NCBI GenBank assembly: GCA_044226785.1
Contig: JBGAGK010000013.1
Location: 1 to 64,000, forward strand
Source of the DNA: TMP-86 sp039807285
GTDB lineage: Bacteria > Pseudomonadota > Gammaproteobacteria > Steroidobacterales > Steroidobacteraceae
Direction: 5' to 3'
Length of the DNA stretch: 64,000 nt
Positions 54,447 to 62,625 of this stretch are shown in pieces (positions within the stretch are counted from its first letter, which is position 1; each line of letters starts with the position of its first letter). The notes under the pieces are model-generated. The model ran no database searches, had not been told where the DNA came from, and saw nothing but the letters and a program-made list of their open reading frames with translations. The position numbers were made by a program, and so were the translations under genes.

Positions 54447-55901
54447 ATGTCTTTGACGATCAATACCAACATCGCTTCGCTCAATGCGCAGCGCAACCTG
54501 TCCGGCTCGCAGTCGAGCCTCGCGACAGCCCTGCAGCGATTGTCCTCGGGCCTGCGCATCAACAGCGCCAAGGACGATGCCGCGGGTCTTGCCATCAGCA
54601 ATCGCTTCACGACCCAGATCAATGGCCTGAACCAGGCGATCAACAACGCCAATGACGCCATTTCCGAGTCGCAGACCGCCGAAAGCGCGCTGGCCACGCT
54701 GACCGACAACCTGCAGCGCATCCGCCAGCTCGCGGTGGAAGCGGCCAACGGCACCAACAGCTCCTCGGACCGTGCGGCCCTGGATGCCGAAGTGCAGCAG
54801 CGTTCGGCTGAAATCACCCGCATTGCCTCGCAGACCACGTTCAACGGCCTGCGCGTGCTCGATGGCACGGCGGGGACCTCCACCTTCCAGGTGGGCGCCA
54901 ATGTCGGCGATACCATTTCGGTGAACTACTCACAGGGTGTTCGTGCCGACCAGATCGGCCAGGTCGCCCAGCAGACCGGCACCGCGGTGACCGCCAATGC
55001 CCTGGGCAGCGGCAATGCGCTGACCCTCCAGGTGGGTTCGGGTGCGGCGGTGACCATCGGTTCCACTGCGGCGGGCGCCGCGGCCGGACAGTCGGCTTCG
55101 TCCGCCTATGCCAAGGTGCAGGCGATCAATGCGTCGGGCGTCTCGGGCCTCACGGCCAGTGCGACCACGACCGCGACCGAAGGGACTGCGTTCTCGGATG
55201 TCGGTGGCGCGTCGGGAACCACGGCCAGCACTTTCAACCTCACCATCAACGGCATCGCGATCTATTCCGGCACCGGCAACGTGGCCGCGGGCGCGACCGT
55301 CACGGCGGCCAACGTGGCCACCCAGGTCAACCTGTACTCCTCGCAGACCGGTGTCACGGCCAGTGTCAGTGGCGGCAAGCTGAGCTTCACCGCCGCGGAC
55401 GGCCGCGACATCGCAGTCACCCAATCCATCACCCTGGGTACCGGCGCGTCGGGCACGGGTGTCGATTCTTCGGTGGTTGCCACGACCAAGGGGACGATCG
55501 CCCTGTCCGCGTCCAGCAACATCACGGTGGGCGGCGCCGGCGCGGCCGACATCGGCTTCACGGCAGGCACCATCGCGCTGGGTGCCCAGACGCTGGCCAA
55601 TTCCAACGTCCTGACGGTGGCGGCAGCGAATGCGACCATCGCGGCGGTGGATTCGGCGCTGACCACGGTCAGCGGCTTCCAGAGCCAGTTGGGTGCGATC
55701 CAGAACCGATTCACCTCGACGGTCTCGAACCTGCAGGCGGTGACCCAGAACCTGCAGGCTTCGCGCAGCACCATCCTGGATGCGGATTTCGCGGCTGAAA
55801 CCGCGAACCTCACCAAGGCCCAGGTGCTGCAGCAGGCCGGCATCTCGGTCCTGGCGCAGGCGAATGCCGCTCCGCAGTCGATCCTGAAGCTGTTGCAGTA
55901 A
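54447..55901 (+). CDS. fliC: Flagellin FliC
   Basis: Filament subunit of 484 residues. The N-terminal D0/D1 region is SLTINTNIASLNAQRNLSGS, LQRLSSGLRINSAKDDAAGL and AISNRFTTQINGLNQAINNA. The C-terminal D1/D0 region is LGAIQNRFTSTVSNLQAVTQ, then ILDADFAAETANLTKAQVLQ and ISVLAQANAAPQSILKLLQ. The middle (about 170-390) is Ala/Thr/Ser/Gly-rich and variable. The Shine-Dalgarno is CAGGAGA, and transcription is predicted from the sigma28 promoter at 54314. It is the only flagellin gene in the window. Confidence 0.97.
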   Translation: MSLTINTNIASLNAQRNLSGSQSSLATALQRLSSGLRINSAKDDAAGLAISNRFTTQINGLNQAINNANDAISESQTAESALATLTDNLQRIRQLAVEAANGTNSSSDRAALDAEVQQRSAEITRIASQTTFNGLRVLDGTAGTSTFQVGANVGDTISVNYSQGVRADQIGQVAQQTGTAVTANALGSGNALTLQVGSGAAVTIGSTAAGAAAGQSASSAYAKVQAINASGVSGLTASATTTATEGTAFSDVGGASGTTASTFNLTINGIAIYSGTGNVAAGATVTAANVATQVNLYSSQTGVTASVSGGKLSFTAADGRDIAVTQSITLGTGASGTGVDSSVVATTKGTIALSASSNITVGGAGAADIGFTAGTIALGAQTLANSNVLTVAAANATIAAVDSALTTVSGFQSQLGAIQNRFTSTVSNLQAVTQNLQASRSTILDADFAAETANLTKAQVLQQAGISVLAQANAAPQSILKLLQ

Positions 55902-55938
55902 CAGGACCGGTCCTGACGGATCGTTGAAAGCAACCGTT

Positions 55939-55969
55939 GCGGCCCGGAGGCTGATAGCTCCCGGGCCGC
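55939..55969 (+). terminator. Stem-loop after fliC
   Basis: GCGGCCCGGAG pairs with CTCCCGGGCCGC around an 8-base loop, with one bulged base, 37 bp after the fliC stop. The following bases are only CAGCCTTTC, so it is a strong stem with a weak U tract; it probably separates the abundant fliC mRNA from flaG. Confidence 0.65.
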
Positions 55970-56028
55970 AGCCTTTCAAAGCGGGACATTGAAGAGCACA
56001 TAACCCTTACGACAACCAAGGTGTGGCC

Positions 56029-56442
56029 ATGGCGAACGACGTGCTGCCCGGAATCACTCCGGCATTGCGCCCCGTTCAAGGAGGTCGGGCGCCAACAACC
56101 GCAACTGATGCGAGCGGCAATCTCGGGCCGCAAACCAGAGCCGGTGGCAAAATGCCGCCGCGCCCTGCCGTTACCGATCCGCGGGTGGATCGGAGGAAAG
56201 AGCAGGAATCCAGCCGCGCCAGGCAGGCGGCGCTGGCCGAACTTGCGGATCGGATCGGACATTTCCTGCGAGAGTCGGGCCGGCCGGTCAGCTTCAAGGT
56301 GGAAAGCGCCGGGGGGCGACCGGTGATCCAGGAAATCGACCCGGATTCCGGCGAAGTGATTGCTGAAATCACCCCGGAGAACCTGATGTCCCTGGCCAGG
56401 GGACTGGGCCTGTCAGGGTCCCTGATCGACCATCGCGCCTGA
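56029..56442 (+). CDS. flaG: FlaG family protein
   Basis: Small flagellar protein of 137 residues whose loss alters filament length in other bacteria. The N-terminal half is disordered and Pro/Arg-rich. The C-terminal FlaG domain is clear: LAELADRIGHFLRESGRPVS, FKVESAGGRPVIQEIDPDSG, EVIAEITPENLMSLARGLGL. A GTG two codons upstream is an alternative start. It lies between fliC and fliD as usual. Confidence 0.9.
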   Translation: MANDVLPGITPALRPVQGGRAPTTATDASGNLGPQTRAGGKMPPRPAVTDPRVDRRKEQESSRARQAALAELADRIGHFLRESGRPVSFKVESAGGRPVIQEIDPDSGEVIAEITPENLMSLARGLGLSGSLIDHRA

Positions 56443-56547
56443 GCGGCGGTACCGGGACCGGTGCCGATGTCCGCGCCGCACCGGAAGGCGCGGCATGCCA
56501 CGACGATGGGCGCCTGCGGCCACTGGACCCTGTCCCGGCATCGGAGT

Positions 56548-56562
56548 TGGCGCGCTAATTGC
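56548..56562 (+). promoter_or_regulatory. Sigma54 promoter of fliDST
   Basis: TGGCGC-N5-TTGC, one mismatch from TGGCAC-N5-TTGC. The expected start near 56574 leaves a 27-base leader before fliD. It marks the start of a fliD-fliS-fliT(-pilZ) unit. Confidence 0.7.
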
Positions 56563-56600
56563 TTCAAGAAAGGCCGGAGCCGGCCGACTTCAGGAACAGC

Positions 56601-58073
56601 ATGTCCATCACCAGTCCAGTGTCTTCGAACAACCCGGCAGCGGGGTCAGGGTCCACGGGCTCTGCCCTGGCGAGTACCGCGACTGCAGGGACGCTGCAAA
56701 CGCTGGGTATCGGGTCCGGCCTTGACATCGGCAGCATCGTTTCGCAGCTGACGATCGCCGAAGGCGCGGCGCAGAACGCGCAGCTCGATTCGCGCGAGAG
56801 CAGCCTCAAGGCGCAGGTCTCGGCATTCGGCACGTTCCGGGCCGCGCTCGAAGCGGTGCAGGCGACACTCACCTCGCTGAAGGATGCAAATGCGCTCCAG
56901 GGACGCGCTGCCACGCTGGGCGACACGACCATTGCTTCGGCCACCGCATCATCCGCCGCGGTTCCCGCCACCTACACGCTGAGCGTGGCATCCCTGGCCA
57001 CGGCGGCAAGCCTTGTGTCCGGTCCCATCGCCTCGGCGGACAGCGCGGTGGGCACCGGGACGCTGACCATTGCCATGGGCGGGGTCAGCACCCAGATCAC
57101 CATCGATTCCACCGACAATACGCTCTCGGGAATCGCAGCGGCCATCAACTCGGCGCCCGCCAATCCCGGTATCAATGCCACCATCATCAACACGGCGGCC
57201 GGTGCGCGCCTGGTTCTCAACGGCACGAGGACCGGGGCGGCCAATGGCATCACCGTCACCCAGAGTGGGGGAGACGGCGGGCTGGCATCGCTCGTCTACG
57301 ACCCGGCCAATGGCAACACCCAGCTGACGCAGTCGCAGGCCCCCGCGGATGCGCAGTTCACACTGAACGGCTTCGCCGTGACCTCCGCCAGCAACGAAGT
57401 GACCGGCGTGATCAGCGGAGTGAATTTCACGCTTCTCAAGGCCACGGGCAGCACACCCACCACCCTCACCGTGGGATACGACCAGAGCGGCAGCAGCTCG
57501 GCAGTGGGCAACTTCGTCAAGGCCTACAACGCACTGGTGACCAGCGTCAAGGCGCTGACCAGTTACGACTCCAGCACCCGGACGGCCGGCACACTGCTCG
57601 GCAATTCCACGGTCAATACGCTGATGTCGCGGCTTCGACAGGTCCTCGGGCAGAGCAGCACAGGCACCAACGGATCGGTCACATCGCTGGCCGATCTGGG
57701 CATTACCACCAGTCTGGACGGCACGTTCAGCCAGGATGACACAAGGCTCGGCACGGCACTGAGCGCGAACCTGAGTGCGGTAACCGGTCTGCTGTCAGGC
57801 CAGAACGGGCTTGCCACCCAGCTGGACAACCTGCTTGACCAGTACACCCAGGGCGGCGGCCTGCTCGACACCATCACTTCGGGTCTGACCAGCGGGCTGT
57901 CGGATATCGGGCGCAAACGCACGGACCTGCAGGCGCGGCTCGATACCTATTCGGCCACACTGACCCGGCAGTTCAATGCCATGGATGCCGCGGTCGCGGC
58001 GCTCAAGCAGACGCAGACCTACATCACACAGGCCTTCCAGACCTACACCACGGCCCAGAAGAACTCGCCGTGA
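56601..58073 (+). CDS. fliD: Filament cap protein FliD
   Basis: Hook-associated protein 2, 490 residues from ATG 56601; the longer frame begins inside the promoter region. The N-terminal FliD domain has LQTLGIGSGLDIGSIVSQLT then AEGAAQNAQLDSRESSLKAQ and TYTLSVASLATAASLVSGP. The C-terminal domain has NFVKAYNALVTSVKALTSYD and ends TLTRQFNAMDAAVAALKQTQ, TYITQAFQTYTT. Its stop overlaps a possible GTG start of fliS. Confidence 0.94.
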   Translation: MSITSPVSSNNPAAGSGSTGSALASTATAGTLQTLGIGSGLDIGSIVSQLTIAEGAAQNAQLDSRESSLKAQVSAFGTFRAALEAVQATLTSLKDANALQGRAATLGDTTIASATASSAAVPATYTLSVASLATAASLVSGPIASADSAVGTGTLTIAMGGVSTQITIDSTDNTLSGIAAAINSAPANPGINATIINTAAGARLVLNGTRTGAANGITVTQSGGDGGLASLVYDPANGNTQLTQSQAPADAQFTLNGFAVTSASNEVTGVISGVNFTLLKATGSTPTTLTVGYDQSGSSSAVGNFVKAYNALVTSVKALTSYDSSTRTAGTLLGNSTVNTLMSRLRQVLGQSSTGTNGSVTSLADLGITTSLDGTFSQDDTRLGTALSANLSAVTGLLSGQNGLATQLDNLLDQYTQGGGLLDTITSGLTSGLSDIGRKRTDLQARLDTYSATLTRQFNAMDAAVAALKQTQTYITQAFQTYTTAQKNSP

Positions 58074-58087
58074 ATCCGGGAGCAGGC

Positions 58088-58498
58088 ATGAACGCGCGTG
58101 GAGCCATGGCGCAATATCGTTCGGTTCAAAGTCAGGGAGCGGTCACGGACGCAAGGCCGACCCGCCTGATCCAGCTGGCCTATGAACACCTGCTCGGCCA
58201 GCTTGCGGTGGCCCGCGGCTGCATGGAGCGGATGCGCCACAAACGCGAACTTGCCGATGTCATCGAAAAGGGCAGGGCCGTGGCGAAGGTCAATGGGATC
58301 CTGGGCGAACTGTCCGCGAGCCTGGACCTGGAACGCGGACAGGACATCGCCGGGAATCTGCTGGCCCTGTATTCCTACATGATGACCCGCATGACCGATG
58401 CGAACCTGCACGACGACGTGCGAATCGTCGATGAAGTCTCCAGCCTGGTCCGCGAGATCAAGAGCGGATGGGATCAACTGGTGGAAACCGGCGCATGA
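58088..58498 (+). CDS. fliS: Flagellin chaperone FliS
   Basis: Export chaperone binding the C-terminus of flagellin, 136 residues, helical. Family features are AMAQYRSVQSQGAVTDARPT, RLIQLAYEHLLGQLAVARGC and the C-terminal VDEVSSLVREIKSGWDQLV. ATG 58088 has GGGAG 7 bp upstream; a GTG at 58070 overlapping the fliD stop is the alternative. Its stop overlaps the fliT ATG. Confidence 0.92.
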   Translation: MNARGAMAQYRSVQSQGAVTDARPTRLIQLAYEHLLGQLAVARGCMERMRHKRELADVIEKGRAVAKVNGILGELSASLDLERGQDIAGNLLALYSYMMTRMTDANLHDDVRIVDEVSSLVREIKSGWDQLVETGA

Positions 58499-58815
58499 GC
58501 ATCGCGCCGCATCCATCCGTGGTGCGTGCACTGGAGTTGTCCCGCGAGTTGGTGGAGGCTGCGCAGCTGGGTGACCTGTCGGTCGTCGTCGACCTGGATG
58601 CCAGGCGAGCCGTCCTGCTCAGGCAATACCTGGATGGTCGTTCCAGCATCGGACCTGCAGAGGCATCGCTCCTGCAGGATATCGCGCAGCTGAATGAAAA
58701 ATGCCTGGCCAGGATCGATGAACAGCGGCGTGACACGGCAGACCGGTTTGACCAGGCCAGGAGAGGTCGGCGCGCCGTTGCTGCCTATTCGCTCGTGCAG
58801 GCGCAGAGCCGTTAG
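58495..58815 (+). CDS. fliT: FliT-like flagellar chaperone
   Basis: A 106-residue helical protein in the position of fliT, directly coupled to fliS (ATGA). In other bacteria FliT is the chaperone of FliD and a modulator of flagellar gene expression. Sequence similarity is weak, as is usual for FliT; the helices run VVRALELSRELVEAAQLGDL and LLQDIAQLNEKCLARIDEQR. The call rests largely on position, size and helix pattern. Confidence 0.72.
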   Translation: MSIAPHPSVVRALELSRELVEAAQLGDLSVVVDLDARRAVLLRQYLDGRSSIGPAEASLLQDIAQLNEKCLARIDEQRRDTADRFDQARRGRRAVAAYSLVQAQSR

Positions 58816-58842
58816 GACCGTACCAGAGAAGGGAGTGTGCGA

Positions 58843-59421
58843 ATGACCGCCACCGAATCCTTGAAAGAGTCCACCGGAGTCTTCGACAACGTGCTGGCGG
58901 TGAAGGGTGCCTATGCATTGCGCTGGCATCCGGGCTTGACGCCTGATCCGGCTGCAGCCGCCGTGGCGGATGCGGAAAACGCCCAGGTGCTGGTGGCGGA
59001 AGCCTCGCTGGACGAGAGCATGGGTCTCGAGGCTCTCAAGGACGAGTCACCCCAACTGGCCCTGGAACTGCACCGGCTGGATCTGAAACTGAACCTGTTG
59101 CTGAAGATCTGTGGCGATCTGCTGGCGCGCGAGCAGAAGCTCCCGGCGCCACGGCTGGCGCGCATTTCGGCAGCCGGTGTCGAGTGTCTGGCCGATCCTT
59201 CCATGAAGAAGGGGGAGCGGGGCGTGCTGGAACTGTATGTGAACCGCTCGCTGCCCCATGCGCTGCGCTTCCAGGCATGGGTCGAAAAGGAGAGTGTGCT
59301 GAACACAGGCCGCATCGTGTATCTGCGATTCGATTCATTGAGCGACATCGTCGCCGATCACATGTCGAAGCTGATTTTCCGCAAGCATCGTCGTCTGGTG
59401 GCGCAGGCCCGACACGCCTGA
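58843..59421 (+). CDS. PilZ-like domain protein of the flagellar cluster
   Basis: A 192-residue cytoplasmic protein following fliT by 27 bp, with GGGAG before ATG 58843. The N-terminal half is a helical, Glu/Leu-rich region; the C-terminal half (about 105-185) looks like a PilZ barrel (LARISAAGVECLADPSMKKG, then GVLELYVNRSLPHALRF and GRIVYLRFDSLSDIVADHMS). The S-x-x-G part of the c-di-GMP motif is present, but no RxxxR precedes it, so nucleotide binding is doubtful. Similar proteins follow fliT in related flagellar clusters. Confidence 0.65.
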   Translation: MTATESLKESTGVFDNVLAVKGAYALRWHPGLTPDPAAAAVADAENAQVLVAEASLDESMGLEALKDESPQLALELHRLDLKLNLLLKICGDLLAREQKLPAPRLARISAAGVECLADPSMKKGERGVLELYVNRSLPHALRFQAWVEKESVLNTGRIVYLRFDSLSDIVADHMSKLIFRKHRRLVAQARHA

Positions 59422-59660
59422 TCCCGACGTTCCCCGGCCGGCAGAGTCTCGTCGATGCTTCTCATGGGCGGCGCCTCAGTTTTTCATTGCGCATGAATTA
59501 AGAGAAAACCTTACACGGGTTACAGCAATTCCCTATGTGCATGGCGGCAAACCAGTTGGCTAATATCCGTGTGACTGACATTGAATGAGCAGTGTCAATA
59601 GGTTAGGCGTTGAGTCTCAACCAAGATCACAAGATCAAGGGGTAGACGCCTGATTGGAGC

Positions 59661-60746
59661 ATGGTCAGGAGGCCGCACTTGGCAGGGGATCGTCCGGTTA
59701 CGGATCCGAGCAGCACGCATTTCAGGCCCTGCGGCCAGTCGCGTTCCATCCGGGAGATCATCCGCCTGATCGAGCAGGTCGCCCCTGCCGAGAGCAATGT
59801 CCTCATTCTCGGCGAATCCGGAACGGGCAAGGAAATGGTCGCCCGCCATGTTCACGAGATCTCGCAACGGGCCTCGAGGCCATTCGTCCCCGTGAATTGC
59901 GGAGCCATTCCGGCGGAATTGCTCGAAAGCGAACTGTTCGGTCATGAGAAGGGCGCCTTCACCGGGGCCCTCACCACCCGCATGGGGCGGTTCGAATTCG
60001 CCGAGGGCGGAACCCTGTTCCTGGACGAGATCGGCGACATGTCGCTGCAGATGCAGGTCAAGCTCCTGCGGGTGCTGCAGGAACGAAGCTTCGAGCGGGT
60101 CGGGAGCAACCGCACCATTCACTGCAATGTGCGCATCATTGCGGCAACACATCGCGATCTGGATGCCGCCATCGGCGAGGGCCGCTTCCGCGAGGACCTT
60201 TTCTACCGGCTGAACGTGTTTCCCATCCAGATCCCCCCGCTGCGCGAGCGGCTGGAGGACCTGCCGCAGCTGATCGAGCATCTGTTCGAGCGCGGCCAGC
60301 GGATCGGCAATCGTCGAGTGCATCTGGATACCGGGGCGATGAACTGCCTGATGCGCTGCCGCTGGCCGGGCAATGTGCGGGAACTGGGCAATCTGCTCGA
60401 ACGCCTGGGCATCCTTTACCCCGACCAGCGCATCGGTGCAGCGGACCTGCCGGAACGTTATCGCGCCACCGACCCGGCGGCATGGTTCGAAAGCGGCGTG
60501 CGGGTGGAACCGCAGCCCCCGGTGCCTGAGCCAGTACCGGCCGCAATCTGTATGCCCGCATCGCAGGACATGGATCTGCCCCGGGGCGGACTCGATCTCA
60601 AGGATCATCTTTCCACCATCGAGATCGGCCTGATCCGCCGGGCCATGCAGGAAGCCGACGGTACGGTGGCTGAAGCGGCCCGCCTGTTGCGCATCCGCAG
60701 GACCACGCTGGTGGAAAAGCTGCGCAAGTACCGCCTGCACGCCTGA
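59661..60746 (+). CDS. FleQ-like sigma54-dependent activator lacking an N-terminal sensor domain
   Basis: Enhancer-binding AAA+ activator of 361 residues. Walker A is GESGTGKEMVAR, the sigma54-contact loop GAFTGA is in EKGAFTGALTTR, Walker B is GGTLFLDEIGDM, the arginine-finger region is GRFREDLFYRLNVFPIQIPP, and CRWPGNVRELGNLLERLGI follows. The C-terminal Fis-type helix-turn-helix is EADGTVAEAARLLRIRRTTL. Only about 40 residues precede the AAA+ domain, so the roughly 120-140-residue FleQ/FlrA N-terminal domain is missing. It sits before fleS-fleR and is the likely top or middle regulator. The 59422-59660 gap has no clear sigma54 element. Confidence 0.85.
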   Translation: MVRRPHLAGDRPVTDPSSTHFRPCGQSRSIREIIRLIEQVAPAESNVLILGESGTGKEMVARHVHEISQRASRPFVPVNCGAIPAELLESELFGHEKGAFTGALTTRMGRFEFAEGGTLFLDEIGDMSLQMQVKLLRVLQERSFERVGSNRTIHCNVRIIAATHRDLDAAIGEGRFREDLFYRLNVFPIQIPPLRERLEDLPQLIEHLFERGQRIGNRRVHLDTGAMNCLMRCRWPGNVRELGNLLERLGILYPDQRIGAADLPERYRATDPAAWFESGVRVEPQPPVPEPVPAAICMPASQDMDLPRGGLDLKDHLSTIEIGLIRRAMQEADGTVAEAARLLRIRRTTLVEKLRKYRLHA

Positions 60747-60824
60747 TCGGCGCTTCATTTGCCGGCGCGGCTGCATGGTCCATGCGACTGAACGGCGACT
60801 GTGCGTTTGTCGACGTACATTCGC

Positions 60825-61295
60825 TCATACGACGGACAGCTCCTCGCACAGGTCGTTCAGCGAAACGGCTTCCACATCTGCAGCAAGCGCAAAGCGCTCC
60901 TTCCCGCCGTACACGATCAGCCGTCGCTCCGGTTGCACCGATTCACAGGCCAGATGAAAACCTCGCTCCAGCCGCGGCGCGAGGCCGCGCTTGCCGCGGC
61001 GGCCTTTGTCGATGAGCCCGCGGAGGTGCCGGAAGAGGTGCGGGGTGCGCTGGATCTCGTCGAGGATGACCAGCTTGTCGGCGTGCTGCGCGAGATAGAG
61101 TTCCGGTTCAGCGAGTTTCGCGCGGTCGCCTTCGGACTCCAGATCGAGGTAGAGGGAGGGTCGCGCTTTGGCGGCCACGAGGGCCAGTGTGGTTTTGCCG
61201 GCCTGGCGCGGACCGAGCAGCGCGACGGCCGGGACTTCGGTGAGGGCGGCGCCGAGGTCCGCAAGGAGGCGACGGGAGATCATCCGTGCAATCAT
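60825..61295 (-). pseudogene. AAA+ ATPase of the DUF4143 family with a large internal deletion
   Basis: The open frame of 156 codons from ATG 61295 starts as a normal DUF4143 ATPase: MIARMISRRLLADLGAALTE, VPAVALLGPRQAGKTTLALV (Walker A), LVILDEIQRTPHLFRHLRGL (Walker B) then IDKGRRGKRG. It jumps straight to the family's last 50 residues (LERGFHLACESVQPERRLIV, KERFALAADVEAVSLNDLCE). About 220-250 residues, including the rest of the ATPase and most of DUF4143, are missing in frame. It is a dead or at least non-standard gene, sitting between the FleQ-like gene and fleS. No other gene was found in 60747-61491. Confidence 0.82.
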
Positions 61296-61462
61296 GGAGT
61301 GACACTCCAGAAATGCAAGGGAAGCCGGGATCTCACCCCGGAAGGCGCGGTGCTGGAGGGAAATGAAAAAGAAATGATCCGGGCGACGGGAAATTGACAC
61401 CGGGATCAGCGCTCGTCGCCCTGCAACCCGTAACTGGCTGATGGCATGGAAGAATGCGTGTA

Positions 61463-61477
61463 CGGCACGAAAGTTGC
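61463..61477 (+). promoter_or_regulatory. Sigma54 promoter of fleSR
   Basis: CGGCAC-N5-TTGC, one mismatch from consensus. The expected start near 61489 is only 3 bases before the most plausible fleS ATG at 61492. Confidence 0.6.
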
Positions 61478-61491
61478 TGCATGCTGCTTCC

Positions 61492-62625
61492 ATGAGTTCC
61501 GCCAACCTCATCGCAGGCGCATCCAGGGCGCACAGGACGCCCCTGGGTGTCGTCGATGCAACCGCACTGAGGCATGTGGCCACAGTGGCCGGCGCTGCTC
61601 AGCCTGGCACCGGCCTCCTGGAAGAGGAACTGGCCAGGGCCAGGACCGAATGCGAGCGGCAGGGCCAACGGCTGCACGCCATCATGGATGGCCTGCCGGC
61701 GGGTGTTCTGCTGCTCGATGAGCGCGGGCGGGTCATCGAATGCAATCGTGCTGCCCGGGATCTGCTGGGAGAGCCTGAAGCGCAGGAGCGCTTCGATGAA
61801 CTGCTGGCCCGGCGGCGCGTCGGCCCGGATGCATTGATCGGGCACATCGAACTGACTGGCGGCCGGTTCGTCAGCCTGGCACGTCGCCCTGCCGGTGAGG
61901 GTGAAATCGTGCTCCTGACCGACGTGACCGAGGCGCACCTGATGCAGTCCGTGCTCGACCGGCAGCAGCGGCTCCTGACCCTGGGCGAACTCGCGGCGGG
62001 CCTTGCGCATCAGATCCGCACACCGCTGGCTTCAGCGTTGCTGTATGCGACGCGCATGGGCATGCCGGGCCAGGACCTCTCCGATCTGCGCCGCTGTGGC
62101 ACGAAAGCGGCGGAGGCGCTGCGCAATCTGGACCGGCTCATCGGCGACATGCTGGCGTTTGCACGCGGCAATTCGCAGATCGAACCGCTGGACGTGAATG
62201 CGCTGCTGGAGCAGGTGGCGCAATGGATTCGGCCGCTCCTTCGCCCCGGCATGGTGCTGACCATCAAGACCGAGGCAACCGATCTGTCGGTCGCGGGGAA
62301 TGCACCTTCGCTGGTCTCGGCATTGCTGAACCTTGCCACCAATGCGCTTCAGGCAGCGACCGGTGAGCTGAAGCTGGAATTGCTGGCGCGCCGCGCAGCA
62401 GGCGGTGGAGCGGAAATCCGCGTATGCGATGACGGGCCCGGTATTCCGCAGGCCTTGCGTACGAGGGTGTTCGAACCCTTCTTCACCACGCGCGCCCGCG
62501 GCACCGGCATTGGTCTTGGCATCGTCAAATCCATCATCGAGGCGCACCGCGGCAGTGTGCGGCTGGATGAGACTCCAGGCCGTGGTGCCTGTTTCATCAT
62601 CGAACTGCCGGCGGAAGCGGGATGA
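61492..62625 (+). CDS. fleS: Flagellar sensor histidine kinase FleS/FlrB
   Basis: Cytoplasmic two-component kinase of about 377 residues controlling middle flagellar genes. There are no membrane helices. A PAS-like domain (about 60-150, LHAIMDGLPAGVLLLDERGR) is followed by the HisKA phospho-acceptor LLTLGELAAGLAHQIRTPLA (His within AHQIRTPL) and the HATPase motifs ALLNLATNALQAAT (N box), VCDDGPGIPQAL (G1) and GTGIGLGIVKSIIEAHRGSV (G2). The start is uncertain because the sigma54 promoter predicts a 3-base leader. Its stop overlaps the fleR start region. Confidence 0.9.
   Translation: MSSANLIAGASRAHRTPLGVVDATALRHVATVAGAAQPGTGLLEEELARARTECERQGQRLHAIMDGLPAGVLLLDERGRVIECNRAARDLLGEPEAQERFDELLARRRVGPDALIGHIELTGGRFVSLARRPAGEGEIVLLTDVTEAHLMQSVLDRQQRLLTLGELAAGLAHQIRTPLASALLYATRMGMPGQDLSDLRRCGTKAAEALRNLDRLIGDMLAFARGNSQIEPLDVNALLEQVAQWIRPLLRPGMVLTIKTEATDLSVAGNAPSLVSALLNLATNALQAATGELKLELLARRAAGGGAEIRVCDDGPGIPQALRTRVFEPFFTTRARGTGIGLGIVKSIIEAHRGSVRLDETPGRGACFIIELPAEAG

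Noticed and set aside
59560..59615. Dyad TGACATTG...CAGTGTCAAT before the FleQ-like gene
   Set aside because: The match is short and uneven; no promoter element is aligned with it, so I did not list it as an operator.
61370..61406. Inverted words TGATCC and GGATCA near the decayed ATPase
   Set aside because: Six-base arms with a long spacer are expected by chance; there is no transposase or target duplication.
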